Shown one piece after another: positions 42,675-53,406 of a DNA stretch of 64,000 bases. Every line of letters starts with the position of its first letter. Within the stretch, counting starts at the first letter, position 1. This DNA comes from Intestinirhabdus alba. Its GTDB lineage: Bacteria; Pseudomonadota; Gammaproteobacteria; Enterobacterales; Enterobacteriaceae. The stretch is taken from contig NZ_WMJZ01000008.1 in assembly GCF_009711095.1 (NCBI RefSeq), positions 62,001 to 126,000 of the forward strand. The letters are read 5' to 3'. The notes below the pieces were generated by a model, which worked only from the letters and a program-made list of their open reading frames with translations, had not been told where the DNA came from and searched no databases. The translations under genes and the position numbers were made by a program.

Positions 42675-42921
42675 CTCTACCTCTCCTGCCCAGTAAAATG
42701 GCTCTATGATGCCCGGCGGCGGCGCGCTGGCAATCGGCCGCGCCCGAATGTGTAACGAAGGTAACAAAATGGCACGGGCAGCGAAGGCTATATGATAAAA
42801 ATGGCTACCCTGTGCTTTTTTTTCTAAAAACAGTTGGTTATTAATTAGACGTTTTAATTCCTTTATTAACCCCCGGCACCACGAAATACTGCACCCACAA
42901 CGAGACAGGGGAGCAGACACA

Positions 42922-43881
42922 ATGGTTAGCACATCGCGCACACTTCTTGCCGCGCTGGCGTTTATCGCCTTTCAGGCGCAGGCGGTTAACGTCACCGTTG
43001 CGTATCAAACTTCCGTCGATCCGGCGAAGGTGGCGCAGGCGGATAACACCTTCGCTACCGTGAGCGGGGCGACCGTCGACTGGCGCAAATTCGACAGCGG
43101 GGCAAGCATTGTTCGCGCGTTGGCCTCGGGCGATGTGCAGATCGGCAATCTCGGCTCCAGCCCGCTGGCGGTGGCCGCCGGTCAGCAGGTGCCCATTGAG
43201 GTTTTTCTGCTCGCCGCAAAGCTCGGCAGTTCCGAAGCGCTGATAGTCAAAAAAAACCTCGGCCGGCCGGAGGATCTGATTGGTAAGCGCATCGCGGTGC
43301 CGTTTACCTCCACTACCCATTACAGCCTGCTGGCGGCGCTGAAGCACTGGGGCATCAAGCCCGGCCAACTGGAAATTGTCAATCTCCAGCCGCCGGAGAT
43401 TATCGCCGCCTGGCAGCGCGGGGATATTGACGGTGCCTACGTCTGGGCACCGGCGGTGAACGAGCTGGAAAAGGAGGGCCGGGTGCTGACCGACTCCAGG
43501 CAGGTAGGCGAATGGGGAGCGCCCACCCTGGACGTCTGGGTGGTGCGCAAAGATTTTGCTGAAAAATATCCGCAGGTGGTGAAAGCCTTCGCCAAAAGCG
43601 CCATCGCGGCCCAGCAGGCCTATATTGCCAGCCCCGACGCCTGGCTGAAGCAGCCGCAGAACCTCAGTAAGCTGTCGCGCTTAAGCGGCGTGCCGGAAGC
43701 GGACGTGCCGGCGCTGCTTAAAGGTAACGTCTGGCTGACGCAGCGGCAGCAGGTCACCGAGCTGGAGGGGGCGGTGAATAAAGTTATTATCGATACCGTA
43801 CGCTTCCTTAAGGCGCAGGGCAAAGTGCCTGCCGCGGCCGCCGACTACAGCCAGTACGTCACCAGCCGCTTTGTGCAATAA
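42922..43881 (+). CDS. tauA: Taurine-binding periplasmic protein
   Basis: 319 residues, very close to E. coli TauA: signal peptide to FQAQA, then [48 protein letters not shown], ending [10 protein letters not shown]. It binds taurine in the periplasm for TauBC. GGGGAG precedes the ATG. First gene of tauABCD; in E. coli this operon is switched on by Cbl/CysB during sulfate starvation. The 247-bp gap shared with divergent uhpA should hold both promoters. Confidence 0.97.
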   Translation: MVSTSRTLLAALAFIAFQAQAVNVTVAYQTSVDPAKVAQADNTFATVSGATVDWRKFDSGASIVRALASGDVQIGNLGSSPLAVAAGQQVPIEVFLLAAKLGSSEALIVKKNLGRPEDLIGKRIAVPFTSTTHYSLLAALKHWGIKPGQLEIVNLQPPEIIAAWQRGDIDGAYVWAPAVNELEKEGRVLTDSRQVGEWGAPTLDVWVVRKDFAEKYPQVVKAFAKSAIAAQQAYIASPDAWLKQPQNLSKLSRLSGVPEADVPALLKGNVWLTQRQQVTELEGAVNKVIIDTVRFLKAQGKVPAAAADYSQYVTSRFVQ

Positions 43882-43891
43882 GGAGGCGCAG

Positions 43892-44659
43892 ATGTTGCAA
43901 ATCTCTCATCTTTCCGCCAGCTATTCGGGGAAACCGGTGCTGGAGGATATCACGCTGTCGCTGGATCTCGACGAGCTGCTGGTGGTGCTGGGTCCCTCCG
44001 GCTGCGGTAAAACCACCCTGCTGAATCTGATTGCTGGCTTTGTGCCGTATCAGCACGGCAGCATCCGGCTGGCGGGGCGACGGGTGAATGGACCGGGTGC
44101 CGATCGCGGCGTGGTGTTCCAGCATGAGGGGCTGCTCCCCTGGCGCAGCGTAGAGGATAACGTGGCCTTTGGCCTACAGCTGGCCGGTATAGCGAAGGCG
44201 CGACGGCGGAAAATCGCCGCGGAGATGCTGAAAAAGGTTGGGCTGGAGGGGGCGGGGCGGCGCTTTATCTGGCAGCTCTCCGGCGGTCAGCGCCAGCGCG
44301 TCGGTATTGCCCGCGCCCTTGCGGCGAACCCGCAGCTTCTGCTGCTGGACGAGCCTTTCGGCGCGCTGGATGCCTTTACCCGCGAGCAGATGCAAACCCT
44401 GCTATTGACGCTCTGGTATGAGACCGGCAGGCAGGTGCTGCTGATTACCCACGATATTGAAGAAGCGGTGTTTATGGCCACCGGACTGGTACTGCTCTCT
44501 CCTGGGCCGGGGAGGATAGTGGAACATTTGCCGCTCGACTTCTCCCGTCGCTTTGTGGCCGGAGAGCCGGTACGCAGCATTAAGTCCGATCCGCAGTTTA
44601 TCGAGATGCGCGAGTATGTTTTAAGCCGCGTTTTTGCACAGCGGGAGGCCTTCTCATGA
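43892..44659 (+). CDS. tauB: Taurine ABC transporter ATP-binding protein
   Basis: 255 residues with Walker A ([12 protein letters not shown]), signature ([20 protein letters not shown]) and Walker B ([11 protein letters not shown]). The start MLQISHL at 43892 agrees with E. coli TauB and follows AGGAGG; the frame is open seven codons upstream but without support. It overlaps tauC by 4 bp. Confidence 0.97.
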   Translation: MLQISHLSASYSGKPVLEDITLSLDLDELLVVLGPSGCGKTTLLNLIAGFVPYQHGSIRLAGRRVNGPGADRGVVFQHEGLLPWRSVEDNVAFGLQLAGIAKARRRKIAAEMLKKVGLEGAGRRFIWQLSGGQRQRVGIARALAANPQLLLLDEPFGALDAFTREQMQTLLLTLWYETGRQVLLITHDIEEAVFMATGLVLLSPGPGRIVEHLPLDFSRRFVAGEPVRSIKSDPQFIEMREYVLSRVFAQREAFS

Positions 44660-45480
44660 ATGAGGTTGCCAACGACAAGCCGCGGCGGAGTATGCAGTGG
44701 CGCTGGCCGTTTTCCCGGCGGATAACGCTCAGCATGAGCACTCTGGCGGTTGTTGCGGCGACATGGTGGGCGGTGACGGGGCTGCAGCTGATTAGCCCGC
44801 TGTTTCTGCCGCCGCCGGGGCTGGTGCTGCAAAAACTGATCGTCATTGCCGGGCCGCAGGGGTTTATGGACGCCACGCTGTGGCAGCATCTGGCGGCCAG
44901 CCTGACGCGCATTGTGCTGGCACTGTTGGCGGCGCTGGTGCTGGGGGTGCCGGTGGGGATTGCTATGGGGTTGAGCCAGACGGTGCGCGGCATACTCGAT
45001 CCGATTATTGAGCTTTATCGCCCGGTGCCGCCGCTGGCCTATCTGCCGCTGATGGTGATCTGGTTCGGGATTGGTGAAACCTCGAAGATCCTGCTGATCT
45101 ATCTGGCCATTTTTGCCCCCGTCGCCATGTCGGCCCTGGCGGGGGTGACGAGCGCGCGCCAGGTGCGCATTCGCGCCGCCCGTTCGCTGGGAGCCAGCCG
45201 GATGCAGGTGCTGCGGTTGGTGATCCTGCCCGGCGCGCTGCCGGAGATCCTCACCGGCCTGCGCATCGGGCTGGGGGTCGGTTGGTCGACGCTGGTGGCG
45301 GCGGAGCTGATTGCGGCGACGCGCGGCTTAGGCTTTATGGTGCAGTCGGCCGGCGAATTTCTCGCCACCGACGTGGTGCTGGCGGGCATCGCGGTGATTG
45401 CGGCGATTGCCTTTATTTTAGAACTTGGGCTGCGTGCGCTTCAGCGCTGTCTGACGCCCTGGCATGGAGAAGGACAATGA
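44656..45480 (+). CDS. tauC: Taurine ABC transporter permease
   Basis: 274 residues, about six membrane helices, with the binding-protein-dependent permease EAA loop ([20 protein letters not shown]). It overlaps tauB (ATGA) and tauD (ATGA), showing a coupled operon. It forms the inner-membrane channel for taurine. Confidence 0.96.
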   Translation: MNEVANDKPRRSMQWRWPFSRRITLSMSTLAVVAATWWAVTGLQLISPLFLPPPGLVLQKLIVIAGPQGFMDATLWQHLAASLTRIVLALLAALVLGVPVGIAMGLSQTVRGILDPIIELYRPVPPLAYLPLMVIWFGIGETSKILLIYLAIFAPVAMSALAGVTSARQVRIRAARSLGASRMQVLRLVILPGALPEILTGLRIGLGVGWSTLVAAELIAATRGLGFMVQSAGEFLATDVVLAGIAVIAAIAFILELGLRALQRCLTPWHGEGQ

Positions 45481-46328
45481 GCGAACGTTTACAGATTACC
45501 CCGCTGGGAGTGCACATCGGCGCGCTGGTCTCCGGGGTCGATCTGACCCGCCCGCTGAGCGATAACCAGTTTGAGCAGCTGTACCATGCGGTGCTGCGTC
45601 ATCAGGTGGTGTTTCTGCGCGAACAGGCCGTGACCCCGCAGCAGCAGCGCGCGCTGGCCCAGCGCTTCGGCGAACTACATATTCATCCGGTCTATCCGCA
45701 CACCGAAGGGGTTGAGGAGATTATCGTGCTGGACACCCACAACGATAACCCGCCGGATAATGATAACTGGCACACCGATGTCACCTTTATTGCAACGCCC
45801 CCCGCCGCGGCGATTCTGGCGGCGAAAACGCTGCCGGCGGCCGGCGGCGATACCCTGTGGTCCAGCGGCATCGCCGCCTTTGAGGCCCTCTCCGCGCCGC
45901 TGCGTCGCCTGTTGAGCGGCCTGCGGGCGGAGCATGACTTTCGCAAGTCGTTTCCGGAGCATAAGCACCGCAGAAGCGATGAGGAGCACCGTCGCTGGCG
46001 GGAGGTGGCCGCCGCGCATCCGCCGCTGCTGCACCCGGTGGTGCGCACCCATCCCCTGAGCGGCAGGCAGGCGCTGTTCGTTAATGAAGGTTTTACCACG
46101 CGGATTGTCGATGTGACGGAAAGAGAGAGCGAAGCGCTGCTGGCCTTTCTGTTCGCCCACGTGACCCGACCGGAGTTTCAGGTGCGCTGGCGCTGGCAGC
46201 CTGACGATCTGGCTATCTGGGATAATCGCGTTACCCAGCATTACGCCAACGCCGACTATCTGCCCCAGCGGCGGATCATGCACCGGGCGACCGTTCTCGG
46301 GGATCGGCCCTTCTGGCGGGCGGGGTGA
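45477..46328 (+). CDS. tauD: Taurine dioxygenase
   Basis: 283 residues, the alpha-ketoglutarate- and Fe(II)-dependent dioxygenase that releases sulfite from taurine. Iron ligands are visible: HTD in NWHTDVTFI (His and Asp) and the distal His in NRVTQHYANADY; the 2-oxoglutarate-binding Arg follows in RRIMHRAT. The ATG at 45477 overlaps the tauC stop. Near identity to E. coli TauD. Confidence 0.97.
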   Translation: MSERLQITPLGVHIGALVSGVDLTRPLSDNQFEQLYHAVLRHQVVFLREQAVTPQQQRALAQRFGELHIHPVYPHTEGVEEIIVLDTHNDNPPDNDNWHTDVTFIATPPAAAILAAKTLPAAGGDTLWSSGIAAFEALSAPLRRLLSGLRAEHDFRKSFPEHKHRRSDEEHRRWREVAAAHPPLLHPVVRTHPLSGRQALFVNEGFTTRIVDVTERESEALLAFLFAHVTRPEFQVRWRWQPDDLAIWDNRVTQHYANADYLPQRRIMHRATVLGDRPFWRAG

Positions 46329-46343
46329 GCATTTACAGACAGG

Positions 46344-46366
46344 CGCTGCCGGAGGGGCCGGCAGCG
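46344..46366. terminator. Hairpin between convergent tauD and hemB
   Basis: Perfect nine-pair stem CGCTGCCGG / CCGGCAGCG with loop AGGGG, located between two convergent stop codons. No long T-run follows on the plus strand. Confidence 0.6.
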
Positions 46367-46378
46367 TCCGGGGAGGCA

Positions 46379-47353
46379 TTAACGCAGGATTTTTTTCTCG
46401 GCCAGATCCAGCGCAAAGTAGCTGAAGATTAGATCCGCGCCCGCGCGTTTGATTGCGCCCAGGCTCTCCAGCGCCACTTTTTCTTCATCAATAGCACCCG
46501 CCATCGCGGCGAATTTGATCATCGCATACTCGCCGCTGACCTGGTACGCCCCCAGCGGCAGCTCGGTGCGCTCGCGGATCTCGCGCAGCACGTCGAGGTA
46601 GGCCCCCGCCGGTTTCACCATCAGGCAGTCCGCGCCCTGGGCTTCGTCGAGCAGCGATTCGCGGATCGCTTCCCGACGGTTCATCGGGTTCATCTGGTAG
46701 GTTTTACGATCGCCCTTCAGCGCCGTGCCCGCCGCCTCGCGGAACGGGCCGTAGAACGAGGAGGCGAACTTAGTGGAGTAGGACATGATGGCGGTATCGG
46801 TAAAACCTGCGGCGTCCAGCGCCTGGCGGATCGCCTGCACCTGGCCGTCCATCGCCGCGGAAGGCGCGATAAAATCGGCTCCCGCTGCGGCGGCAACGAC
46901 GGCCTGTCTGCCCAGGTTCACCAGGGTGGCGTCGTTATCCACGCCGTGCTCGCCCAGCACGCCGCAGTGGCCGTGAGAGGTGTATTCACAAAAGCAGGTG
47001 TCGGACATGACGATCATCTCCGGCACCGTCTGCTTGCAGATGCGCGACATTCTCGCCACCAGCCCCTCTTCCCGCCAGGCGTCGCTGCCGGTGTCGTCGG
47101 TGTGGTGGGAAATGCCGAAGGTCATGACCGAGCGGATGCCGGCGTTGGCGATGCGCTCGATTTCACGTGCCAGATGCTTTTCCGGGATACGCATGACGCC
47201 GGGCATGGCCTCGATGGCCTTGTACTCGTCAAGCTCTTCTTCAACAAAAATCGGCAACACCAGGTCGTTCAGGCTGAGTGTTGTCTCTTCAAACATAGCG
47301 CGCAGCGCAGCAGATTTGCGCAGGCGGCGGGGGCGATGGATTAAGTCTTTCAT
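46379..47353 (-). CDS. hemB: Delta-aminolevulinic acid dehydratase (porphobilinogen synthase)
   Basis: 324 residues, same length as E. coli HemB. The zinc-binding cysteines lie in [16 protein letters not shown], and the Schiff-base lysines in [10 protein letters not shown] and [11 protein letters not shown]. It condenses two 5-aminolevulinate molecules to porphobilinogen in heme synthesis. Start ATG at 47353 ([14 protein letters not shown]) by homology; the frame is open further upstream but without a match. Confidence 0.97.
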   Translation of the reverse strand: MKDLIHRPRRLRKSAALRAMFEETTLSLNDLVLPIFVEEELDEYKAIEAMPGVMRIPEKHLAREIERIANAGIRSVMTFGISHHTDDTGSDAWREEGLVARMSRICKQTVPEMIVMSDTCFCEYTSHGHCGVLGEHGVDNDATLVNLGRQAVVAAAAGADFIAPSAAMDGQVQAIRQALDAAGFTDTAIMSYSTKFASSFYGPFREAAGTALKGDRKTYQMNPMNRREAIRESLLDEAQGADCLMVKPAGAYLDVLREIRERTELPLGAYQVSGEYAMIKFAAMAGAIDEEKVALESLGAIKRAGADLIFSYFALDLAEKKILR

Positions 47354-47970
47354 GGGATGCCTGATGTTTGTGGAACCAAAGCCGCTAGTATACCCGAAGC
47401 GGGCCTGGGGTGTTTTATGAATGTGGCCCATTAGCGGCTGGCCGGGCCTGGCCTGTACGCTGCGGTTTCGGCGGGGTGCCCGATGGGCCAGGCGCTAAGG
47501 GTAAAATACCGAATTGGCTACGCCGCGGCGAAGCGGAAGCTAAACGCAATTTTCCGCGAGAAGCGTGGTGTTAAATAAAATCTTATCGACCAGGTTAAAA
47601 TTCTTATATTTGTTACTGGAATCAAATATTGATTTTTTATTTTTAAAAGCGATGGATGAGCGCGTTTTAAGAATAATTTAAATAGGATTTTTGCCGTCAT
47701 TTTATCCTGGATTTGTTGCGCCACTCTGCTATTTTTACTCTGTTTTATATGCAATTTTAAACTTATTTTTCCGGGGGTTGTGGACGCGCGTGGTGATGGG
47801 CGTCGGCAGAGAGGTAATTTATATATTCGTCCGGTTCCGGACTTAGAGAAAACAGTAATTGAACCTTTCATCTATGACATCGCATAATCGTTTGGCGAAA
47901 CATTACAATGTTTTTTATGCATTAATAATTGATGGATCAACGATATTAAATCCCTGAGGAGGGATGACAA
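47354..47970. other. Intergenic region between hemB and ehaB
   Basis: About 617 bp between divergent genes, AT-rich in its right 400 bp. It should hold the hemB promoter (left) and the autotransporter promoter (right). A 117-codon minus frame at 47518-47871 is not protein-like and is not called. Confidence 0.5.
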
Positions 47971-50889
47971 ATGCACTCCTGGAAAAAGAAACTTGTAGTA
48001 TCACAATTAGCATTGGCTTGCACGCTGGCAATCACTTCTCAGGCAAATGCTTCTACGGATGTCTCCGGTACGACTTACGAAACCTTTTATCACCTTCACG
48101 ATACGTCGGATCATGGTGTTAAATATAGAGGCTATGTGGGCTGGAATAATTTCGGCACCGATAGCGTTTACAACGGCAACATCTATCCGGTTATTAATAA
48201 GTCAACCGTTAACGGCGTTATCTCCACCTACTATCTGGATAATGGTCTCTCTACCAACAGCAATCCGAACAGCCTGACCATTAAAAACAGCACCATCCAC
48301 GGTATGATTACTTCAAAGTGCCTGACGACGGATTGTGTTGACCGTGACGCCGACTATATCTATAACCGTCTGGCGCTGACCGTTGATAACACAACGATTG
48401 ACGACAACTACGAGCACTATGTCTATAACGGCACCTATAACGACGCCCCGGACTCTCACGCTGTTGATACCTATAACTTAGGCACCGCGATTACGCTGGA
48501 TCAGGAAGTTGATCTGGTTATTAAAAATAACTCCCACGTTGCGGGCATCAGCCTGACGCAGGGCTATCAGTGGCTTGATACTGACGACAACACCGTCAGC
48601 ACCGGCGTTGACAGCAAAGAAATTTTTAACAACACCATCAACGTGTCGAACTCTACCGTGACCTCCGGCTCATGGTCTGACGAAGGCACCTCCGGCTGGT
48701 TCGGCAATACCAGCAACGCCAGCGACTACAACGGCGTTGATATTTATGACGCCGACGATCATGCGATTTCCGCTATCGCTAATCCGAACGCTGACAACGC
48801 CATGCAGACGGTGGTCAACCTCAGCAACTCCACCCTGATGGGCGACGTTTTCTTCTCCAGCAACTTTGACCATAACTTCTTCCCGCAGGGCGCAGACAGC
48901 TATCGCGACAGCGACTCCCTGCCGGACACCAACGGCTGGGACGGCACCGACCGTATGGACGTGACGCTGGACAACGGCAGCAAGTGGGTGGGCGCGGCGA
49001 TCTCCGTGCATCAGGTTGATAGCGATGGCGACGGCGTTTACGACAGCTTTAAGCCTGGAACCGACGCGACGGCGACTCTGTACGACATTGAAGCGAACAG
49101 CCTGTGGCATGGTTCAGTCTTCGGGATCGACAACAGCGACACCGTCTACGATGAAAGCGGACACGTTGTCGGTAACAAGGTTTACCAGAGCGGCCTGTTC
49201 AACGTAACGCTGAAAAACGGCTCCCAGTGGGATACCACCAAAACTTCGCTCATCGACAGCCTGAAAATCACCAGCGGCTCCCGCGTGAACGTGGCGGACT
49301 CCTGGCTGATTTCCGACACCGTTGAGCTGACCGACGGTTCTGCCCTGAACATCAAAGAAGATGGTCACGTGGCGACCGATGCGCTGACCATCAACAACAG
49401 TACCGTTACGCTGTCCGAAGACGTGTCGGCTGGCTGGGGCACCGATAGCGCGGCGCTCTACGCCAACACCATCAATATCACCAATAACGGTCTGCTGAAC
49501 GTTAAGAGCGATGCGGCCTATGCCCTGCAGGCTGATGTGCTGAACCTGACCAGCTACACCGACGCAAACGGCCACGTGAACGCCGGCGTGTTCGACATCA
49601 ACAGCAACCGCTTTGTGCTGAGCGCCGACCTGGTGAACGATCGTACCAACGACACCACTAAGTCTAACTACGGCTACGGCCTGATCGCCATGAACTCTGA
49701 CGGTCACCTGACCATTAACGGCAACGGCGATGCTAACGATGCCGTTCTGGAAGAGGTGGATAACGCGGGCGATAACGTGGCTGCCGCGGTTGGTAACTAC
49801 AAGGTGCGCGTTGATAATGCAACGGGCGAAGGCTCCGTCGCTGATTACAAAGGCAAAGAGCTGATCTACGTGAATGACCAGCACAGCACCGCTACATTCT
49901 TTGCTGCTAACAAAGCCGATCTGGGTGCTTATACCTACCAGGCAAGGCAGGAAGGCAACACCGTTGTTCTGCAGCAGATGGGCCTGACCGACTACGCTAA
50001 CATGGCGCTGAGCATTCCGTCGGCCAACACCAATATCTGGAACCTGGAGCAGGATACCCTCGGTAACCGTCTGACCAACGCGCGTCATGGCCTGGCGGAC
50101 AACGGCGGCGTATGGGTCTCCTACTTCGGCGGTAGCTTCGATGGCGACAACGGCACCATCCGCTACGACCAGGACGTTCACGGTATTATGGTTGGTGTTG
50201 ATACCAAAGTTGACGGCAACTACGCTAAGTGGATCGTCGGTGCGGCGGCCGGTTTTGCTAAGGGTGACATGAGCCACCACAGCGGCCAGGTCGATCAGGA
50301 TAGCCAGTCTGCGTACATCTACTCGTCCGCTCGCTTCGCCAATGATATCTTTGTTGATGGCTCTCTGAGCTACTCTCACTTCAACAGTGATTTAACGGCT
50401 AACATGAGCAACGGCCAGTACGTCAGCGGCGACACCTCCTCCGACGCATGGGGCTTTGGCCTGAAGCTGGGCTACGACTGGAAACTGGGCGAAGCGGGCT
50501 ACGTTACGCCTTACGGCAGCGTATCCGGTCTGTTCCAGTCTGGTGATGACTATCGTCTGAGCAACAACATGAAGGTTGACGGGCAGTCTTATGACAGCAT
50601 CCGTTATGAACTGGGTGTTGATGCGGGCTACACTTTCACTTACAGTGATGACCAGGCGCTGACGCCGTACTTCAAACTGGCCTACGTTTATGACGACGCC
50701 AGCAACGATGGCGACGTAAACCGTGATTCCATCGACAACGGCGTTAAAGGCTCTGCGGTTCGCGTGGGTCTGGGTACGCAGTTCAGCTTTACCAAAAACT
50801 TCAGCGCGTACACCGATGTTAACTATCTGGGTGGTGGCGATGTAGACCAGGATTGGTCTGCTAACCTGGGCGTGAAGTACACCTGGTAA
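47971..50889 (+). CDS. ehaB: AIDA-I type autotransporter EhaB/UpaC
   Basis: 972 residues. Signal peptide (VVSQLALACTLAITSQANAS); passenger of about 640 residues rich in Asn, Asp, Thr and Ser, with pectate-lyase-like repeats (NSTVNGVISTYYLDNG-like rungs, LTIKNSTIHG); C-terminal AIDA-type beta-barrel of about 260 residues ending VKYTW. N-terminus and barrel are nearly the E. coli EhaB/UpaC sequence encoded at the same place beside hemB, while the passenger has diverged. E. coli members promote biofilm formation and bind laminin or collagen. In K-12 the equivalent yaiT is disrupted; here it is intact. Confidence 0.94.
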   Translation: MHSWKKKLVVSQLALACTLAITSQANASTDVSGTTYETFYHLHDTSDHGVKYRGYVGWNNFGTDSVYNGNIYPVINKSTVNGVISTYYLDNGLSTNSNPNSLTIKNSTIHGMITSKCLTTDCVDRDADYIYNRLALTVDNTTIDDNYEHYVYNGTYNDAPDSHAVDTYNLGTAITLDQEVDLVIKNNSHVAGISLTQGYQWLDTDDNTVSTGVDSKEIFNNTINVSNSTVTSGSWSDEGTSGWFGNTSNASDYNGVDIYDADDHAISAIANPNADNAMQTVVNLSNSTLMGDVFFSSNFDHNFFPQGADSYRDSDSLPDTNGWDGTDRMDVTLDNGSKWVGAAISVHQVDSDGDGVYDSFKPGTDATATLYDIEANSLWHGSVFGIDNSDTVYDESGHVVGNKVYQSGLFNVTLKNGSQWDTTKTSLIDSLKITSGSRVNVADSWLISDTVELTDGSALNIKEDGHVATDALTINNSTVTLSEDVSAGWGTDSAALYANTINITNNGLLNVKSDAAYALQADVLNLTSYTDANGHVNAGVFDINSNRFVLSADLVNDRTNDTTKSNYGYGLIAMNSDGHLTINGNGDANDAVLEEVDNAGDNVAAAVGNYKVRVDNATGEGSVADYKGKELIYVNDQHSTATFFAANKADLGAYTYQARQEGNTVVLQQMGLTDYANMALSIPSANTNIWNLEQDTLGNRLTNARHGLADNGGVWVSYFGGSFDGDNGTIRYDQDVHGIMVGVDTKVDGNYAKWIVGAAAGFAKGDMSHHSGQVDQDSQSAYIYSSARFANDIFVDGSLSYSHFNSDLTANMSNGQYVSGDTSSDAWGFGLKLGYDWKLGEAGYVTPYGSVSGLFQSGDDYRLSNNMKVDGQSYDSIRYELGVDAGYTFTYSDDQALTPYFKLAYVYDDASNDGDVNRDSIDNGVKGSAVRVGLGTQFSFTKNFSAYTDVNYLGGGDVDQDWSANLGVKYTW

Positions 50890-50926
50890 TCAATTCCCTT
50901 TAAGGGAGTAAAGTTATTTACTAAAA

Positions 50927-50954
50927 AATGCCCGTCATGGATATGACGGGCATT
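50927..50954. other. Perfect 12-bp stem hairpin between ehaB and iprA
   Basis: AATGCCCGTCAT pairs with ATGACGGGCATT around a GGAT loop. An A-run precedes it on the plus strand, so the canonical terminator polarity is leftward, although both neighbouring genes run rightward. It lies about 19 bp before the iprA start. Confidence 0.6.
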
Positions 50955-50972
50955 AATGCAAGGGAAGTATGC

Positions 50973-51596
50973 ATGCTATCACTAAGTAAACCTTTACGGG
51001 AGTTTGGGAAGCTTGATAAATGTTTGTCTGCATACGGCACACGTTTTGAGATCGCCGATGAAAAACAACCTCTATATTCTACCGATTTAAATAAAGACAA
51101 CACATTTTTTATTACAGAGGGCGTTTTTTCCCTGCGTAGGGGAGAAAATGTACTGATCGGCATTGACCAGGCACCGTTTATTATGGGGTTAGCTGATGGC
51201 GTAATAAAAAATGAGGTTGATTATAAATTAATAACTGAAAGTAACTGTACCGGCTATTATCTCCCCGCATCTAAAATGATAAAAATTATTGAAGAAAAAC
51301 AGCTGTGGCGGGAGGCGTTTTGTTGGCTGGCATGGCAAAATCGTACGCTGGAACTACGCGATGTTCAGTTAATAGGCAACAACTCTTATGAACAAATTCG
51401 CGCCACCCTGCTGTCAATGATAAAGTGGGATGAGCAGTTGCGTAGTCGAATTGGCGTAATGAATTATATTCATCAAAAAACCCGTATTTCTCGCTCGGTC
51501 GTGGCGGAGATCCTTGCGGCCCTGCGCAAGGGCGGCTACATCGAAATGAAAAAAGGCAAACTGGTCAATATTACCCGCCTGCCTTTTGAATATTAA
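50973..51596 (+). CDS. iprA: CRP-fold transcriptional regulator IprA (YaiV)
   Basis: 207 residues, close to E. coli YaiV/IprA: MLSLSKPLREFGKLDKCLS, an N-terminal cyclic-nucleotide-like beta-barrel fold without the cAMP-binding residues, and a C-terminal winged helix (NYIHQKTRISRSVVAEILAA, RKGGYIEMKKGKL). In Salmonella IprA represses the peroxide stress response. Start at 50973 by homology and AAGGGAAG; the longer frame starting at 50928 runs through a hairpin. It is convergent with ampH, 1 bp apart. Confidence 0.93.
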   Translation: MLSLSKPLREFGKLDKCLSAYGTRFEIADEKQPLYSTDLNKDNTFFITEGVFSLRRGENVLIGIDQAPFIMGLADGVIKNEVDYKLITESNCTGYYLPASKMIKIIEEKQLWREAFCWLAWQNRTLELRDVQLIGNNSYEQIRATLLSMIKWDEQLRSRIGVMNYIHQKTRISRSVVAEILAALRKGGYIEMKKGKLVNITRLPFEY

Positions 51597-52754
51597 TCAG
51601 GTGGCAGGAACACTCTGCACCTTACTTCTGCTCAACTCGCTCACCAGATCGTTGATCCCATCGCTCATATTACTAAATCGGGTGAGTGGAGAACGGGTTA
51701 CCACGACAAAAGCGCCGATATTTTGCTGCGGAATCATTGCCATATAGGTGATAAATCCGCCGCCGCCGCCGGTTTTCTGTATGATGCCCGGGTGGCCGTT
51801 CTTCGGTGCCATATACACCCAGCCGAGACCGAGCGCATCCGCCTTTCCGGGCACATCCATCCCTATGACTTTAGTCAGCTGCGAGCGCTGATAGATCGGC
51901 GTTTGCATACGATCGGCCTGACTGCTGCGGTGATAAAAATCTGAAGAAAGATACTGCTGCATCCAGCGCATCATATCTCCCGGCGTGGAATAGACGCCGC
52001 CGCTGCCCACCGCCGCCAGCGTATTATTGCAGGGGCTGGCTCCTTTTTCGGCAATCATCAGCCGTCTGCACTGATCCGGAGACGGCGTGAAGGTGGTGTC
52101 CTTCATCCCCAGCGGGCGGGTAATCTGCTCTTCAAAAAGCTGGGGATAGGGCTTGCCCGCGGCGGTTTCCAGCGCGTCGGCCAGCAGGTCGAATGCCAGG
52201 TTAGAATAGGCGGCCTGCGAGCCAGGGGCGCTCTTCAGCGTGGCCGTCGACAGCCAGCGCCAGCGCTGCTGGTGCGTCGGCCAGACGAAGACCGGGCGTT
52301 TCGCCGCGCCGCCGGGCTGTTCGCGCGGCAGGGCGCTGGTGTGGGTCGCCAGGTTCACCAGCCGGATGGGGGTTCCCTGCCACGTCGGCACGCGGGTGCC
52401 GGGTGGGGCATATTTGCTTAGCGGATCGTCCAGCTTCACCGTGCCCCGATCGCGTAATTTTACCAGCAGCTCGCTGGTCATCAGCTTGGTGAGAGAGGCG
52501 ATGCGGATCACCGAGTCCAGCTGCGGGCGGACGTTATTGCCCGGACGGGTTTCGCCAAGGCTATGAAAAACGCGCTGGTTGCCGTCGATCACCACCAGCG
52601 CCATCCCCGTAGCGCCGCTGCCGTAAAAAATATGATCGGCATAGCGTTCGACGATATCGGAGGCGAATTCCGGGGCGGTAAGAGGCTGTGCTGCCTGGGT
52701 GGGGGTCAATGATGCCGCGTACAGCACGGCAGAAAAGAGCAGGCTACGTTTCAA
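51597..52754 (-). CDS. ampH: D-alanyl-D-alanine carboxypeptidase/endopeptidase AmpH
   Basis: 385 residues, same length as E. coli AmpH. Signal peptide to TPTQAAQ; class C beta-lactamase fold with the catalytic Ser in IASLTKLMTSELL (SxxK), Tyr in AAYSNLAFD (YxN), and the KTGGGGG motif. It trims peptidoglycan peptides in the periplasm and is involved in recycling. It is divergent from sbmA, as in E. coli. Confidence 0.96.
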   Translation of the reverse strand: MKRSLLFSAVLYAASLTPTQAAQPLTAPEFASDIVERYADHIFYGSGATGMALVVIDGNQRVFHSLGETRPGNNVRPQLDSVIRIASLTKLMTSELLVKLRDRGTVKLDDPLSKYAPPGTRVPTWQGTPIRLVNLATHTSALPREQPGGAAKRPVFVWPTHQQRWRWLSTATLKSAPGSQAAYSNLAFDLLADALETAAGKPYPQLFEEQITRPLGMKDTTFTPSPDQCRRLMIAEKGASPCNNTLAAVGSGGVYSTPGDMMRWMQQYLSSDFYHRSSQADRMQTPIYQRSQLTKVIGMDVPGKADALGLGWVYMAPKNGHPGIIQKTGGGGGFITYMAMIPQQNIGAFVVVTRSPLTRFSNMSDGINDLVSELSRSKVQSVPAT

Positions 52755-53406
52755 CGGTCGTGTCCATAAGTTAAAAGAAAAAACAGCCGCGCGTCGTTCC
52801 GGATACGCCGGAAATGTGAATTGCCCGACGAGGCGTAACGCGGCGATGAACCGGCTTACGGGGCGGCGGCGCAGGCGTGTTTATACTACCTGACGGCGCA
52901 TTGCAAAGCGCTAATGAGAGTAAGAATAGTGTTAAAAACGTAACGGTGGGCAAAAGCGGCGTTTTACCGGCGACGAATCTCCGCTTTTGCGATCCCGCAC
53001 CTGTGGTAACCTCTCTTTTTTCGCTACGGCGCAAGCCACGATCGGAAAACGGAGGGCGCGGGCAGGCACAGGCGCTGCGTTACCCGGCCGGTTATCCGCG
53101 CCAGCGTGGACGCCGCGCGGAAAAACGGCGGCAGCCAGGGAATATCGATCGCTATCGTGGCGAAGGTCGCCCGCGCTGCCGCCCCGGCGAAAGCCCTGGT
53201 TATTCACGCATCGCCTGGGTAAACACCTCGTTCAGGACAATCCCAGGGGGATGAAATCCAGCGAAACAATTCTTCCGACGCGGAGGGAAAACTAAGCGCC
53301 GTTTTTCTGATCACAATGAGCGGTTTCGTCAGATACGCTTACGGATCTTGCGTAAATACAAACACCGCGGTCACCATAATGATAAAGAAGTCAGCAGGAG
53401 AACATG
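52755..53406. other. Divergent promoter region ampH-sbmA
   Basis: About 650 bp, without a supported gene. It carries the ampH and sbmA promoters. E. coli sbmA belongs to the sigma-E regulon; a TCTGA element at about 53307 with a weak GGAA element upstream is a possible sigma-E site, but the spacing is not ideal. Confidence 0.4.

Noticed and set aside
42675..42941. 89-residue N-terminal extension of the UhpA-like protein
   Set aside because: The receiver domain starts at 42674 directly behind an AGGAGAGG site; the extension is unlike any regulator and overlaps the tauA promoter region.
47354..47431. Longer HemB N-terminus
   Set aside because: Homology with E. coli HemB starts at MKDLIHRP; the longer start would add 26 residues without similarity.
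47518..47871. 117-codon minus-strand frame upstream of ehaB
   Set aside because: Composition is that of AT-rich non-coding DNA; no ribosome-binding site or family pattern.
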